Source of the DNA: Spirosoma linguale DSM 74
Lineage (GTDB): Bacteria; Bacteroidota; Bacteroidia; Cytophagales; Spirosomataceae
Length of the DNA stretch: 64,000 nt
Assembly: GCA_000024525.1 (NCBI GenBank)
Contig: CP001769.1
Coordinates: 3,443,001 to 3,507,000, forward strand
Direction: 5' to 3'
Below the pieces are notes generated by a model. The model was not told the DNA's origin. It saw nothing but the letters and a program-made list of their open reading frames with translations, and did not search any database. Below, piece after piece: positions 9,121-18,399 of the stretch (position 1 is its first letter; the number at the start of each line of letters is the position of its first letter). A program made the translations under genes and the position numbers.

Positions 9121-9157
9121 AAAAGGGGGATGATGCAAATTGCATCATCCCCCCTTT
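9121..9157. terminator. Bidirectional terminator between glmM and the YsnF-like gene
   Basis: GGGGGATGATGCAA (9125-9138) pairs with TTGCATCATCCCCC (9140-9153); it is flanked by A4 on the left and T4 on the right, so it can end transcripts from both convergent genes. Confidence 0.85.
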
Positions 9158-9175
9158 TGTATGCTAATCTGCCAC

Positions 9176-10114
9176 TTATCGGTTGAGCGATGTGGTGTTC
9201 AGATCGTCGTCGTAATCTGTACCTGTGCGGTTCGTCGTAACACCCTGATCGGTTGTTCTTGGTGCGTCGATGTTTTCAACTTCAACATCCGTACTCCGAA
9301 CGGTGTCACGAATGGTTTCTACGCGTTCGTTGACCTCTTTTCCGACTGAAATTTCTTCAACGACGTTGGCCGTTTTCGATACCACCGGAACTTCAGCATG
9401 TTCGGTCATTTCAATCTGACCTTCCTGAAATGCATTCAGATCAGCTTCCGTAGCCGGACGGTTGACGGGTGTCCGCTGAACCCGTACACGCTCTTCGCGT
9501 AAACGCAGGCTCTCTTCAACCGGCCGTTCGATGATACGGCTCCGTACCCGAACACCACCCCGCTCTACTTCACGCTTACCTACTTCCAGGTTTTCCTGAA
9601 TAACCTTGATCGTTTGATCGTTGTCGGTTGTCAAGTCACGGTTTGTGGTATCGCCGTAGTTCACACCGGTAACATCCGTACCGAGCCCAGTAGCGCCCAG
9701 CGTGGTATCTGTTGTGCCAAAGCCTGTGCCGGTAGTGCCCATTGTTGTTTGGGTTCCGGTGTTCCCGTATCCGTACTGAGATGCCCGCTCGTCTACATCT
9801 ACAGCGCCATTATCATCAAGAATATCGGCGGCCTGCTCTGCCTCATCGTCCGTTTGAGCATGTACCGTTACTACAGATCCACGGCTGGCAACCCGCGTAT
9901 GGCGTCTGGCATTATCATCATCGCTACCGAATAATGAACTGAAAAAGCCGCCCACGCTTGAATCATCATCGTCGTCCAGATCACTATTTGAGTAGTCGCC
10001 TGTTTGCGCTGACAAATCAATGCTGCTGCGCGAAAATCCTTTGTCTACTAACTCATCTACTGCCTTTTGGGCTTCTGTGGCGTTGTCGAATACACCAACT
10101 ACTGTGTGTGCCAT
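9176..10114 (-). CDS. Stress protein with YflT-like and YsnF/DUF2382 domains
   Basis: A 312-aa soluble protein. Residues 1-110 resemble the general stress protein 17M/YflT domain (TVVGVFDNATEAQKAVDEL). An acidic and Gly/Thr-rich linker follows (110-165, repeated TTDTTLGATG-like phrases). Residues 165-285 are a DUF2382 (YsnF/AvaK) domain with charged beta repeats such as VRVRSRIIERPVEESLRL. Related proteins are induced by desiccation, cold or general stress; their biochemical activity is not known. A second DUF2382 gene lies directly upstream on the same strand and a YtxH stress protein is divergent from both, so these three look like one stress group. Confidence 0.82.
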   Translation of the reverse strand: MAHTVVGVFDNATEAQKAVDELVDKGFSRSSIDLSAQTGDYSNSDLDDDDDSSVGGFFSSLFGSDDDNARRHTRVASRGSVVTVHAQTDDEAEQAADILDDNGAVDVDERASQYGYGNTGTQTTMGTTGTGFGTTDTTLGATGLGTDVTGVNYGDTTNRDLTTDNDQTIKVIQENLEVGKREVERGGVRVRSRIIERPVEESLRLREERVRVQRTPVNRPATEADLNAFQEGQIEMTEHAEVPVVSKTANVVEEISVGKEVNERVETIRDTVRSTDVEVENIDAPRTTDQGVTTNRTGTDYDDDLNTTSLNR

Positions 10115-10180
10115 GCTGTTTTAGGGTTTGTTTAAACGTTGAGAATCTACTTTTACTGTTATCTATAACGAAGGCTTTCT

Positions 10181-10639
10181 TTACAAAGCCGAACGTTCAA
10201 GTTCATCGGAAATCCGTTCTACACTGACTTCCTCTTTTCTGAGAACCACTCGCTGTGGCTCATTTTCCGTAACCAGTCGCCTGGTTACGCGTACTTCTTC
10301 AACCAATACCAACTTTTTTTCAATAACCAAAACTTCCTTCAGTACTGGATATACCGTTGTGTCGCCTTCGTAGCGAACGGCTGGTGGCATATCCACGTAC
10401 TCATTGATAGCAATATGTTGTACATCAAATTCTTCACGAGACAAGGGTAAATCAATCACTTGCTCCTCTTCGTGAATCCGCTTAACAATCCGCAGTTTAC
10501 CCGTTTCTACGAGTTGTTTATCAACATGCAGACTTTCTTCAATGACCGGAATCACCACTACCTCACTATTGGCAGGTAATTCCGGCTGCTGAGATGCCTC
10601 ACGGTAGGATTGATTGTTGTTTTCTGTATCGTTGCTCAT
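10181..10639 (-). CDS. YsnF/DUF2382 domain protein
   Basis: A 152-aa protein with two DUF2382-like charged repeat blocks: VIPVIEESLHVDKQLVETG (residues 25-50) and VYPVLKEVLVIEKKLV (85-110), each followed by an Arg/Lys-rich strand (LRIVKRIHEEE; VRVTRRLV). The start is taken at 10639 (MSNDTENN); ATG at 10642 is directly before it and both are possible. No signal peptide. It lies 66 bases upstream of the larger YflT/DUF2382 gene in the same direction and probably forms an operon with it. The function of the domain is not established. Confidence 0.8.
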   Translation of the reverse strand: MSNDTENNNQSYREASQQPELPANSEVVVIPVIEESLHVDKQLVETGKLRIVKRIHEEEQVIDLPLSREEFDVQHIAINEYVDMPPAVRYEGDTTVYPVLKEVLVIEKKLVLVEEVRVTRRLVTENEPQRVVLRKEEVSVERISDELERSAL

Positions 10640-10994
10640 CATGTTCAGATCGCAGGAGAAACTGAGCATCAGCCCATCACTCTTACCCAGGATGATAGTA
10701 TAATATGGTTAATTGTCTATTTGTTCTATATTTTATGTATTATTTATTTTAGAGGTCATTCACAACTTTTTCACAATTACATCATATTTCGCAGAGTTTA
10801 ATGGCAGAAGACGCAACGATTGCCCATCCCAAACCCCTATCCTGTGGAATTAACTACTCAAGAATCATTAAATACTAATCCCTTAATTTTAAATAAGTAA
10901 CTGATAGACAAGTAGCTGCCAGGCGCATGGTTACTATGGCACAATTTTTAGTCCTTGTTAGGTATCCAACAACGATAGTCAAACAAACATAACT
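10640..10994. other. Long divergent intergenic region without a gene
   Basis: About 355 bases, AT-rich, between the divergent DUF2382 and YtxH genes. I see no open frame, RNA fold or clear TAnnTTTG box. It presumably carries the promoters of both stress genes, perhaps read by an alternative sigma factor, since the usual -7 motif is missing. Confidence 0.5.
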
Positions 10995-11351
10995 ATGAGC
11001 TTTTTGAGAGGAGTATTAACGGGCCTGGCCATCGGCTATCTAACGGCCCCACGCAGCGGTAAAGAAACCCGCGACAAGCTAACAAAGAATGTTAATGATT
11101 TACAGAGCCAGTGGGAAGAGGGTGTTGCTCAGGTGAAATCGCAAGTCGATAAGCTGGTAGGCAACGCCGAAGCGCAAGCCAATCAATTTGCCAATCAGGC
11201 GGAGAACAAATTTGACCAGTACAAAAAAGAGGCTCAATCAACCTACAATAAAGAGCAGGCGAAGGCTGATTACAATAACACAGTTGATGATGCGGCCGAT
11301 TCGGCGAAAGCGGGCGTTAACAACGTAGAAGACGCATTGAAACTCTACTAG
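10995..11351 (+). CDS. YtxH domain protein
   Basis: A 118-aa protein with a short N-terminal hydrophobic stretch (FLRGVLTGLAIGYLTAP, residues 3-19) followed by the conserved YtxH signature APRSGKETRDKL. The rest is a long, charged, Ala/Gln-rich helix, probably a coiled coil (residues 30-110). YtxH-family proteins are small stress-associated membrane-tethered proteins of unknown mechanism. It is divergent from two DUF2382 stress genes. The ATG at 10995 places the hydrophobic segment at the usual position. It ends before a perfect inverted repeat. Confidence 0.85.
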   Translation: MSFLRGVLTGLAIGYLTAPRSGKETRDKLTKNVNDLQSQWEEGVAQVKSQVDKLVGNAEAQANQFANQAENKFDQYKKEAQSTYNKEQAKADYNNTVDDAADSAKAGVNNVEDALKLY

Positions 11352-11373
11352 GCAAGCTATTTAATAGAGTTTT

Positions 11374-11417
11374 AACTGGGGACAAAGCTGGCTTGAAAGC
11401 CAGCTTTGTCCCCAGTT
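11374..11417. terminator. Perfect 21-bp hairpin between convergent genes
   Basis: Arms 11374-11394 and 11397-11417 are fully complementary, with a 2-base centre that opens to a small loop. The right arm ends at the base before the DUF2911 stop codon (11418). Flanking T and A runs make it usable as a terminator on both strands. Confidence 0.85.
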
Positions 11418-11945
11418 TTATTTTATAGCAACAGGCAATTCAATATGCTCCCACTTTAATACAATGCCCTTACCAGTCACATCATAAACAAGTCGCTCGC
11501 TCATTTGGGCAGATTTGATGGGCTTGGCCGTTACCCGGAGTGCATCCTGAGCCTGGTCGTATTTGAACGCTCCCCACTGATTGGCTACTTTATTAAAGAT
11601 AACGGTCCATTCACTCTCGCCAGGGATAGTAAAGAAGGCGTATTTGCCAGCGGGCAGCGCTTTTCCTTCTACCATAATATCCTTATCCGTTTCGAATGTT
11701 GTAGCCTCGTTTGCCCCCGATCGCCATACTTTTCCATAAGGAGCCAGTGTGCTCCCTGCATCCCAGACAGGTCGTCCTTTTACCGATGGGCTGCCATAAC
11801 TGATAACAATGGAGGCACCATTTACTTTACCACTCGCCATAGCGGGTGGACTGGGGCGGTTGGCTTTGTCTCCCTGCGCCCAGGTTACTACGCTAACTAA
11901 TACCCCAATCAGGGTTAAGGCCATCGATCGACTTATGCGTGTCAT
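11418..11945 (-). CDS. DUF2911 secreted protein
   Basis: A 175-aa protein with a signal peptide (residues 1-23, ending TWAQG). The remainder matches DUF2911, a family common in Bacteroidota: signature stretches are [35 protein letters not shown] and WTVIFNK. It is predicted to be periplasmic and beta-rich. No catalytic motif is known for the family, so no reaction is proposed. It stands alone: the downstream neighbour is convergent, and the upstream region has a long inverted repeat and the guaA terminator. Confidence 0.88.
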   Translation of the reverse strand: MTRISRSMALTLIGVLVSVVTWAQGDKANRPSPPAMASGKVNGASIVISYGSPSVKGRPVWDAGSTLAPYGKVWRSGANEATTFETDKDIMVEGKALPAGKYAFFTIPGESEWTVIFNKVANQWGAFKYDQAQDALRVTAKPIKSAQMSERLVYDVTGKGIVLKWEHIELPVAIK

Positions 11946-11981
11946 TTTTATTACTCTGATTAATTGGTTAGTGATTACTGT

Positions 11982-12065
11982 TTATTGGTTAACAGTTGTT
12001 AGTTAGTTAGACTCACATAAGCGGCTTGTGATAGTGCCTAATCACTAATAACTGTTAACCAATAA
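11982..12065. repeat. Inverted repeat upstream of the DUF2911 gene
   Basis: Arms 11982-12003 and 12044-12065 match over 22 bases with one mismatch (core TTATTGGTTAACAGTT). The left side also repeats ATTGGTTA in direct orientation. It lies 37 bases upstream of the DUF2911 start, so it may be a regulatory site or a dispersed palindromic element. Confidence 0.75.
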
Positions 12066-12163
12066 CCAACGACTAAAGTAGACAAAAGAAGAACAGGATA
12101 ACCGCCAACCGGTCTGATTATTTATAAAGACTCTCTACGGCATCTTGATGGGTAGAAAGCATG

Positions 12164-12201
12164 AAAAAAGCCCGGTACGAATTACCGTACCGGGCTTTTT
12201 T
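12164..12201 (-). terminator. guaA terminator
   Basis: AAAAAAGCCCGGTAC (12164-12178) pairs with GTACCGGGCTTTTTT (12187-12201); 15-bp stem, 8-base loop, T6 on both strands. It lies 25 bases past the guaA stop. Confidence 0.9.
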
Positions 12202-12225
12202 ATAAAAATCATACATGTATGGCCT

Positions 12226-13758
12226 TTATTCCCACTCGATGGTTGCAGGGGGCTTGGAGGAGATGTCATACACAACACGGTTGACCCCTTTTACGCGATT
12301 GATGATTTCGTTGGATACATCGGCCAGGAACTCGTAAGGAAGATGCGCCCAGTCGGCGGTCATACCATCAACGCTTGTAACTGCCCGAAGTGCAACGACC
12401 CGCTCGTACGTACGCTCATCGCCCATTACGCCGACCGATTGCACCGGCAACAGCATAGCGCCAGCCTGCCATACTTTATCATATAAGCCTTCGCGCTTTA
12501 GTCCGTCAATGAACAACGCGTCGACCTGCTGAAGAATATCAACTTTTTCGGGGGTGATATCGCCCAAAATACGAATTGCCAGTCCAGGACCGGGGAACGG
12601 GTGCCGTCCCAGAATTGCGTCGGGTAAACCCAGTGTCCGGCCTACGGCACGTACTTCATCTTTAAACAGGGTGTTAAGTGGCTCCACAACTTTCAATTTC
12701 ATGAAGTCGGGAAGGCCGCCCACGTTATGGTGCGACTTGATAGTTGCCGACGGGCCCTTTACCGAAACCGATTCGATAACGTCGGGGTAAATCGTCCCCT
12801 GCCCCAGCCAGGATACACCTTCTATCAGGTGGGCCTCATGATCGAATACGTCGATAAATGTTTTTCCAATCGCTTTGCGCTTTGCTTCCGGATCGGTCAG
12901 TCCTGCCAGGGCGGTGTAGAACTGGTCTTTCGCATCGACCCCTTTCACATTAAGGCCCAGCGTTTTATAAGAGTCCAGTACGCCCAGGAACTCATCTTTC
13001 CGAAGCAGCCCATTATCAACAAAAATACAGTACAGATTTTTACCGATGGCCTGGTGAATAAGCATAGCCGCCACCGATGAATCGACGCCACCCGACAGCC
13101 CCAGTACGACTTTATCATCGCCCAGTTTCTGTTTTAGCTGCGCTATGGTGGTTTCGGCAAATGATTCGGCCGTCCAGTTTTGCGAACAACCACAAATGTC
13201 GACCACAAAATTATGCAGCAGCATTTTACCCTGGAGTGAGTGGGTCACCTCCGGGTGAAACTGTATACCGTACGTAGGTTCGTTATCCACCTGGAAGGCC
13301 GCCACATGAACGGTGTCCGTTGAGGCAATAATGCTGAAATTTTCCGGAACGCTCGTGATGGTATCAGCGTGTGACATCCATACCTGAGAGTGCGGGTCGA
13401 TTCCCTTCAGGAGTGGGCTTTCGCCGTCGACAGTACCCAGCTTAGCTCGGCCATACTCCCGTATAGCCGATGCTTTTACCTCTCCGCCATTGGTATGTGC
13501 CAGCAGTTGAGCCCCGTAACAAATACCCAGCAGCGGCATTTTATGCCGAAAAGCAGCCAGGTGAACGTCAGGTGCGTCGGCATCGCGAACGGACGATGGA
13601 CTACCGGAGAGGATGATACCCTTAACGTCGGGCGTAATAGTTGGAAGATGATTGTAAGGATGGATTTCGCAGTAAACATTCAGTTCGCGCACCCGGCGGG
13701 CAATGAGTTGAGTATACTGCGAACCGAAATCCAGGATCAGAATCTGTTCGGTGGCCAT
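12226..13758 (-). CDS. guaA: GMP synthase (glutamine-hydrolysing)
   Basis: Converts XMP, ATP and glutamine to GMP (510 aa, cytosolic). The class I glutamine amidotransferase domain has Cys80 (GICYGAQ), His168 and Glu170 (FHPEVTH). The ATP pyrophosphatase domain has the PP-loop LSGGVDSS (221-228) and ends with the dimerisation domain and the diagnostic C-terminus KPPATIEWE. Start: ATG at 13758 gives [14 protein letters not shown], matching the family; an in-frame ATG at 13779 overlaps the -7 promoter box and is rejected. The gene is monocistronic, flanked by its own promoter and terminator. Confidence 0.96.
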   Translation of the reverse strand: MATEQILILDFGSQYTQLIARRVRELNVYCEIHPYNHLPTITPDVKGIILSGSPSSVRDADAPDVHLAAFRHKMPLLGICYGAQLLAHTNGGEVKASAIREYGRAKLGTVDGESPLLKGIDPHSQVWMSHADTITSVPENFSIIASTDTVHVAAFQVDNEPTYGIQFHPEVTHSLQGKMLLHNFVVDICGCSQNWTAESFAETTIAQLKQKLGDDKVVLGLSGGVDSSVAAMLIHQAIGKNLYCIFVDNGLLRKDEFLGVLDSYKTLGLNVKGVDAKDQFYTALAGLTDPEAKRKAIGKTFIDVFDHEAHLIEGVSWLGQGTIYPDVIESVSVKGPSATIKSHHNVGGLPDFMKLKVVEPLNTLFKDEVRAVGRTLGLPDAILGRHPFPGPGLAIRILGDITPEKVDILQQVDALFIDGLKREGLYDKVWQAGAMLLPVQSVGVMGDERTYERVVALRAVTSVDGMTADWAHLPYEFLADVSNEIINRVKGVNRVVYDISSKPPATIEWE

Positions 13759-13776
13759 GAATAGGTCTCTAAAATG

Positions 13777-13784
13777 CAAAGTTA
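13777..13784 (-). promoter_or_regulatory. guaA -7 box
   Basis: On the minus strand the sequence reads TAACTTTG, a full match to TAnnTTTG, 18 bases before the ATG at 13758. Its position decides the start codon in favour of 13758. Confidence 0.65.
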
Positions 13785-13829
13785 GGGCATTTTTGCGAAA
13801 ACGCCCTACTTGCTTTTACAACCAATCCC

Positions 13830-15911
13830 TTAATGGGCCACAACCAGCCGACATTTAATGCCCCCCATACCATAACCGAGCGAGACAATATAAACACCTG
13901 AAGGCAGCGTAGCAACAGAAAACGTTAGGGATGTTGCACCCAATGACATCTGGTAACTACGCTGCAAAACAACCTTCCCTGCCTCGTTTGTCAGCGTAAG
14001 CCAAATCCTATCCCCACTCCACTCCAGAGGAAGCCGGACGGTTACCTGGGTATCGGCAGGATTAGGATATAATAATGTTCCGGAACCAATGCCAGCCGGT
14101 GCACTTTCGACTTCCAGTTGAGGCAATAGTTTTACATCCTGCACCATGGCCTTAACAACAGGCGAATAATCGGATGCAGACCGCAAAGACACGGAGCGGA
14201 TACGATATTGGTATAGTTTTCCAGCTTTAAGTGAATTCGCCAAGTTACGGTCTCGCAGATCCTGATACGTTTGGCTGGAGCCCGGCAGTACCGCTATTTG
14301 TGTAAAAATGCTACTTGTGTCGGCCCGTTCAATAGACCAGGTAGTAAGACTATCTGTTTTATTATCCCAGCTAAGTTTTATGGCACTTGTATCTACAGCA
14401 GCAGCCCGCAAATTCATAGCCGCCGGTAAGGGCGCGGCAATGGCCATTTGGTAAAAACTCAATGCCCGCATACCTAATTTACTACGAATAACCGGACCCA
14501 CGTAAAAGCCAACCTGATTATCCTGGTAAGAAGAGGGTAAATAGGTCAGGTGTTTGGCATTGACAGGTTTTGTCAATGCCAAAATTAATGTGTTTCCCCG
14601 TTCGGTAACTGACTTTATTAAACCGGTTTCGCCCGCCGGATAGTCGGTATAGATAAAATTCGACATACGCTGCGTGTACTCCTGACCATTACGAATGATG
14701 GTTGTATCAGCGGGCCAGCACATTTTGTGAATCGGTTCGAATTCAAGAGTTATTTCATCCTGTCCCGGCTTGCTATAATAAAGTTTTTGCAGGTTTGGCG
14801 ACCCCAGACCAGTGGTATCAACTACGCCATAAAAATCACGCGCGATGAGCCGATACAGTTCCAGACCGAATTGATAGTGGCCCGCTTCATTGTAATGGAT
14901 GCCCTCGTAGCCGGATAAACCAACGGTAGCAATAGGCTCATTGTCGGAGAAAATGTATTTGGAACGGCGTTGATAGTCCCGTAGAACGCCCGCATTGACT
15001 ACATTATTGGTCAATATATTTATCTGCGAATGATAGATTTTTTTCAGACCGGGGTAATCCTGCTTCCAGTAGCTATATAATTGGGGAAAGGTGCGGACAT
15101 AAACGTCCGGATTATTGGCAGCTTCGGCTTCACCCTGCCGCCAGATCATGGCTTTTGCCTGACGGGCCACACCTGCCTTACTTGCCCTGTACAGTAAGCG
15201 CCCGTAAAGTGTACTTAACGACGTGGGCTGACTGGCATCCCGATTGGCATGACTGGTAATCGTGGTCCCGCCAACAGCACCGTTTATAACTGCCGTTGGA
15301 ATGCCCTGATTTTCCTTGATCATCCGTTGCAATTCCATACCCCACAGGCAGGTAAGCCCCTCTTTGGTGTTTGTCAGACACCAGGCCGTATCAGCCGGAT
15401 TATACGTATTATTGAAGTTGTGTATGCCAAACGTGCGGCAGAACGTACTCCGGAAGGTATAATCCCCATATTGTCCAACCGCATTCGACTGCCCCATTAT
15501 CAGGAAAACATCGCCACAAACAATGCTGTCCCGAAAGGCTACCCGTACAGAATCTCTGCCTGGAACTCCATGCACGAATACCTGAAAGCTGTACTGATTC
15601 AGTTCCGCTTTTATGACCGGGCTAAAGGCAAAGTGCCCGGTCAGTGAATCGGGAGTAATTTTACTATACTGATACGGTTTATTATCTCTGGCGACCACCA
15701 GAGAAATGGCCTTCACATCGCCTGCGGTAGTCCGTCCGGAGATAGCGACGGTACATTGACTTAATTGATTACGAGGGTACAGTTGTAGTCTGGCGGGCCA
15801 TTGATCGAGCCTTAACGCTGGCTGCGCCCATGCACCGGCCCATGCCATCACGACATAAGCCAGAGCTATTACTATTACTTTCACAGAGTTACGGTATAAA
15901 AACAGGTACAA
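13830..15911 (-). CDS. Sialate O-acetylesterase-like SGNH protein with T9SS sorting domain
   Basis: A 693-aa secreted protein. A signal peptide ends near GAWAQ. Residues ~125-370 form a sialic-acid-esterase (SASA, SGNH-type) domain: block I MGQSNAVGQ supplies the Ser, then AVGGTT, WRQGEAEA and GIHYNEAGH, whose His is the likely base. A fibronectin type III-like domain follows (AAAVDTSAIKLSWDNK...YQYRIRSVSL, ~500-590), and a T9SS type A domain closes the protein (LLYPNPADTQVTV...SGVYIVSL). It should deacetylate glycans outside the cell. The ATG at 15911 overlaps a TATGTTTG box; GTG at 15884 would also give a good signal peptide, so the start is uncertain. No neighbour shares the pathway. Confidence 0.86.
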   Translation of the reverse strand: MYLFLYRNSVKVIVIALAYVVMAWAGAWAQPALRLDQWPARLQLYPRNQLSQCTVAISGRTTAGDVKAISLVVARDNKPYQYSKITPDSLTGHFAFSPVIKAELNQYSFQVFVHGVPGRDSVRVAFRDSIVCGDVFLIMGQSNAVGQYGDYTFRSTFCRTFGIHNFNNTYNPADTAWCLTNTKEGLTCLWGMELQRMIKENQGIPTAVINGAVGGTTITSHANRDASQPTSLSTLYGRLLYRASKAGVARQAKAMIWRQGEAEAANNPDVYVRTFPQLYSYWKQDYPGLKKIYHSQINILTNNVVNAGVLRDYQRRSKYIFSDNEPIATVGLSGYEGIHYNEAGHYQFGLELYRLIARDFYGVVDTTGLGSPNLQKLYYSKPGQDEITLEFEPIHKMCWPADTTIIRNGQEYTQRMSNFIYTDYPAGETGLIKSVTERGNTLILALTKPVNAKHLTYLPSSYQDNQVGFYVGPVIRSKLGMRALSFYQMAIAAPLPAAMNLRAAAVDTSAIKLSWDNKTDSLTTWSIERADTSSIFTQIAVLPGSSQTYQDLRDRNLANSLKAGKLYQYRIRSVSLRSASDYSPVVKAMVQDVKLLPQLEVESAPAGIGSGTLLYPNPADTQVTVRLPLEWSGDRIWLTLTNEAGKVVLQRSYQMSLGATSLTFSVATLPSGVYIVSLGYGMGGIKCRLVVAH

Positions 15912-16043
15912 ACATACCGATTAGTAACTTAACTTCATGAAAAGCCACATCAAAAATAGTTAGGGCAGCTCTGTAAAGAAACTTCTATCTACAATCGGTT
16001 AAGTAAGCAGCTACAGCTACTGATTTCTTGGAGCTCTTGGGGG

Positions 16044-18239
16044 CTAAGTTGGTAGTTGTATTAGAAACGTTGCTCCTTCGTTATTGCTGGTATCGAGCAC
16101 AAAATAACCGCTATGCCCTTTTGTAATGATATCGTAGCTGAGGGACAGGCCCAGACCCGTTCCCTGCCCCGTTGGCTTTGTTGTAAAAAACGGCTGAAAA
16201 ATCTTTTCCCGAATGGCTTCGGGAATACCCAAACCGTTATCACTCACTTGAATTTCTATTCCTTTCTCCCAGTGGCGGGTTGCTACTGTAACCGTGGGCT
16301 GATACGTCGACGGAGCCAAACGCTGACGCTCCTGTACAGCATAAAAGGCATTATTGAAAAGATTGAGCAATACGCGTCCAATGTCCTGTGCTACAACAGT
16401 AATCTGGCTGATGGTGGGATCGAACTGTGTGACAAGATGGGCATTAAAATTTTTATCTTTAGCCCGTAAGCCATGGTACGACAGGTGCAGATACTCATCG
16501 GCCAGAGCGTTTAAGTCGGTCATTTCGGAGCGTCCTGCGCTGGTTCGACTATGTTCGAGCATACCCCGAACGATAGAAGAGGCCCGCCCGCCATGGTGAT
16601 TGATTTTTTGCAAGTTTTGCTCCAGATCGGCCAGAATTTCCGCTTCCAGTTCTACATCCCGACTGTCGTTATCCAGTATCTCTTTGAGTTCATGAACCAG
16701 TTCGCCGGATACCTCCGCGAAGTTGTTGACAAAGTTGAGAGGGTTCTGAATTTCGTGGGCTATACCGGCGGTAAGTTCGCCAAGACTGGCCATTTTCTCC
16801 CGTTGGATGAGCTGCTGCTGGGTTTCGCGAAGCTCGGTGAGTGACTGGGTCAGTTCGACGGTTCGCTCAACTACCTGCCGTTCCAGCATTTCGTTTTGTT
16901 GAGTAAGAATCGTTTCTTTTTCCTGCGAGAGTTGAGCCACTTCGGCAAGCCGGTCTTCGAGGTTCCGGTTCGTCTGTGCATACTCACGGGCCAGGATAAT
17001 GGCAAAGCTAATCGGTAATGTAATGAAGAAAAGAAGATTCGTTAACGCGTTTGAATAGCTGATATACGCCGGATTCCGCACCGAGAGCCACCAGCTTATG
17101 CCTGCGCCTACAACAAGAATCAGTACCATAAGCAATAAACTGGTCAGTATAAAGCGGTCGTTAATCCGTCCAGCTCGAATAGCGGTTATACTGATGCGTA
17201 TGCCATCCGCAAACAATGCTATTAGTGCCAGCAGTGACGCTACATTCAGGAAGGTGAATGCTGCCGTATATCCTGATACGATTCGGGGAATCAACAATAG
17301 TATCCCTACAACCCACAAATGCCAGGCTACAGGTTGCTCCAGATAACTATAATAGGTGATCAACATAAACACCATAAATAGTATAAGGCAAATCCCCTGT
17401 CCCAGAAATAACCACTCGCTTACCAGTGGCGTACTGGACAGGCCAACCAGCTCTATTAAAATCACACACCCAGCCCCAAAAAACATGGTGAGGCAGAAAA
17501 TCAGATTGATTTGTTTCCGGCGGTAATAGAAATACATAAAATGAACTACACCCAGCATCAAAAAGATGCCGACAAGTGTATAATTCCCAAGAGCCTGTGC
17601 ATAAATCTTACTGGCAACCTGGTTTGTGAGACCATCGGCGGGGTACAGTTCGAGTAGAAAAACCGGCTGACTGAAATAGATCAGTTTCGGCGTATACCAG
17701 GACGGGCGGTGCTGTGATAACCGAACGGCAATAACATGGTGGCCAGCCGATACGTCTGGGAGCAAAAAGACATCTTTATCTGTAGGCAAATACGCTTCCT
17801 GCTGCGAATACGTCAATCCAACCTTACCAAGTCGACAAACCATAGTTCCGTCTAGGTAGATTTCCGATGCACCAAACTGACCGATTATAAACGCCAGACG
17901 CTTTTGAGCAACCGTGGAATCCAGGTTTATTGTTAATCGCAACCACCCAATTCCGGTTCTGGCAAGGTCAGGGAGTCGGGTTATACTTCGGTTGGGCTGT
18001 ATGGTGTCCCAACGGCTGTCATCAAAGGCAGGACTTATCCACACCCGATTGTCGCCGGGATGCCATCGCCAGCCCGAACGAAATACCAGTCCTTCAGACG
18101 GCAGACTGTCTACTTGAAGGATGGATTGCGCCTGTAGAGGGCGACCTGTCCAGACAGCTAACCCCAACACCAGATAAATGGCGTATGATTTAAGGAGGTA
18201 GACTATTAAAAAAAACCGATGTGGATATGGTTCAGCCAT
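16044..18239 (-). CDS. 7TM sensor histidine kinase
   Basis: A 731-aa membrane sensor kinase. After a signal/anchor segment (residues 10-38) comes a periplasmic jelly-roll-like domain (about 45-200, with FDDSRWDTIQ and GASEIYLDG). Seven hydrophobic segments follow (~215-430), resembling the 7TMR-DISM arrangement. A coiled coil leads to the HisKA domain with His495 (GIAHEIQNPLNF), an N box NAFYAV, and G boxes DNGLGIP and GQGTGLGLS. It probably senses a carbohydrate-like ligand through the jelly roll, which is inference. No response regulator is adjacent, and the kinase has no receiver domain, so its partner is elsewhere. Confidence 0.9.
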   Translation of the reverse strand: MAEPYPHRFFLIVYLLKSYAIYLVLGLAVWTGRPLQAQSILQVDSLPSEGLVFRSGWRWHPGDNRVWISPAFDDSRWDTIQPNRSITRLPDLARTGIGWLRLTINLDSTVAQKRLAFIIGQFGASEIYLDGTMVCRLGKVGLTYSQQEAYLPTDKDVFLLPDVSAGHHVIAVRLSQHRPSWYTPKLIYFSQPVFLLELYPADGLTNQVASKIYAQALGNYTLVGIFLMLGVVHFMYFYYRRKQINLIFCLTMFFGAGCVILIELVGLSSTPLVSEWLFLGQGICLILFMVFMLITYYSYLEQPVAWHLWVVGILLLIPRIVSGYTAAFTFLNVASLLALIALFADGIRISITAIRAGRINDRFILTSLLLMVLILVVGAGISWWLSVRNPAYISYSNALTNLLFFITLPISFAIILAREYAQTNRNLEDRLAEVAQLSQEKETILTQQNEMLERQVVERTVELTQSLTELRETQQQLIQREKMASLGELTAGIAHEIQNPLNFVNNFAEVSGELVHELKEILDNDSRDVELEAEILADLEQNLQKINHHGGRASSIVRGMLEHSRTSAGRSEMTDLNALADEYLHLSYHGLRAKDKNFNAHLVTQFDPTISQITVVAQDIGRVLLNLFNNAFYAVQERQRLAPSTYQPTVTVATRHWEKGIEIQVSDNGLGIPEAIREKIFQPFFTTKPTGQGTGLGLSLSYDIITKGHSGYFVLDTSNNEGATFLIQLPT

Positions 18240-18305
18240 TATCTAAACGTACATTCTGTAAAACTCTTACTTTTACGGACTTTAACAAAACAGTTGTTCA
18301 TCAGG

Positions 18306-18394
18306 AGTCGTTAGTTGTCAGTCAAGTACCAATAACTGACCGGAATTATCAGCTTACGCTCCTGACCAATACTGTTGACCGGCAATTAACGACT
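18306..18394. repeat. Imperfect inverted repeat upstream of the LolE-like gene
   Basis: Arms 18306-18325 and 18375-18394 match over 20 bases with three mismatches, all of which would be G-U pairs in RNA. Two copies of an ACCAATA...TGACCGG block lie inside in direct orientation. The right arm ends 5 bases before the TTG start. Confidence 0.6.
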
Positions 18395-18399
18395 TCATT

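Noticed and set aside
10936-10952. Sigma-54-like TGGCAC...TT sequence upstream of the YtxH gene
   Set aside because: The -12 GC dinucleotide is missing, so the match is not convincing.
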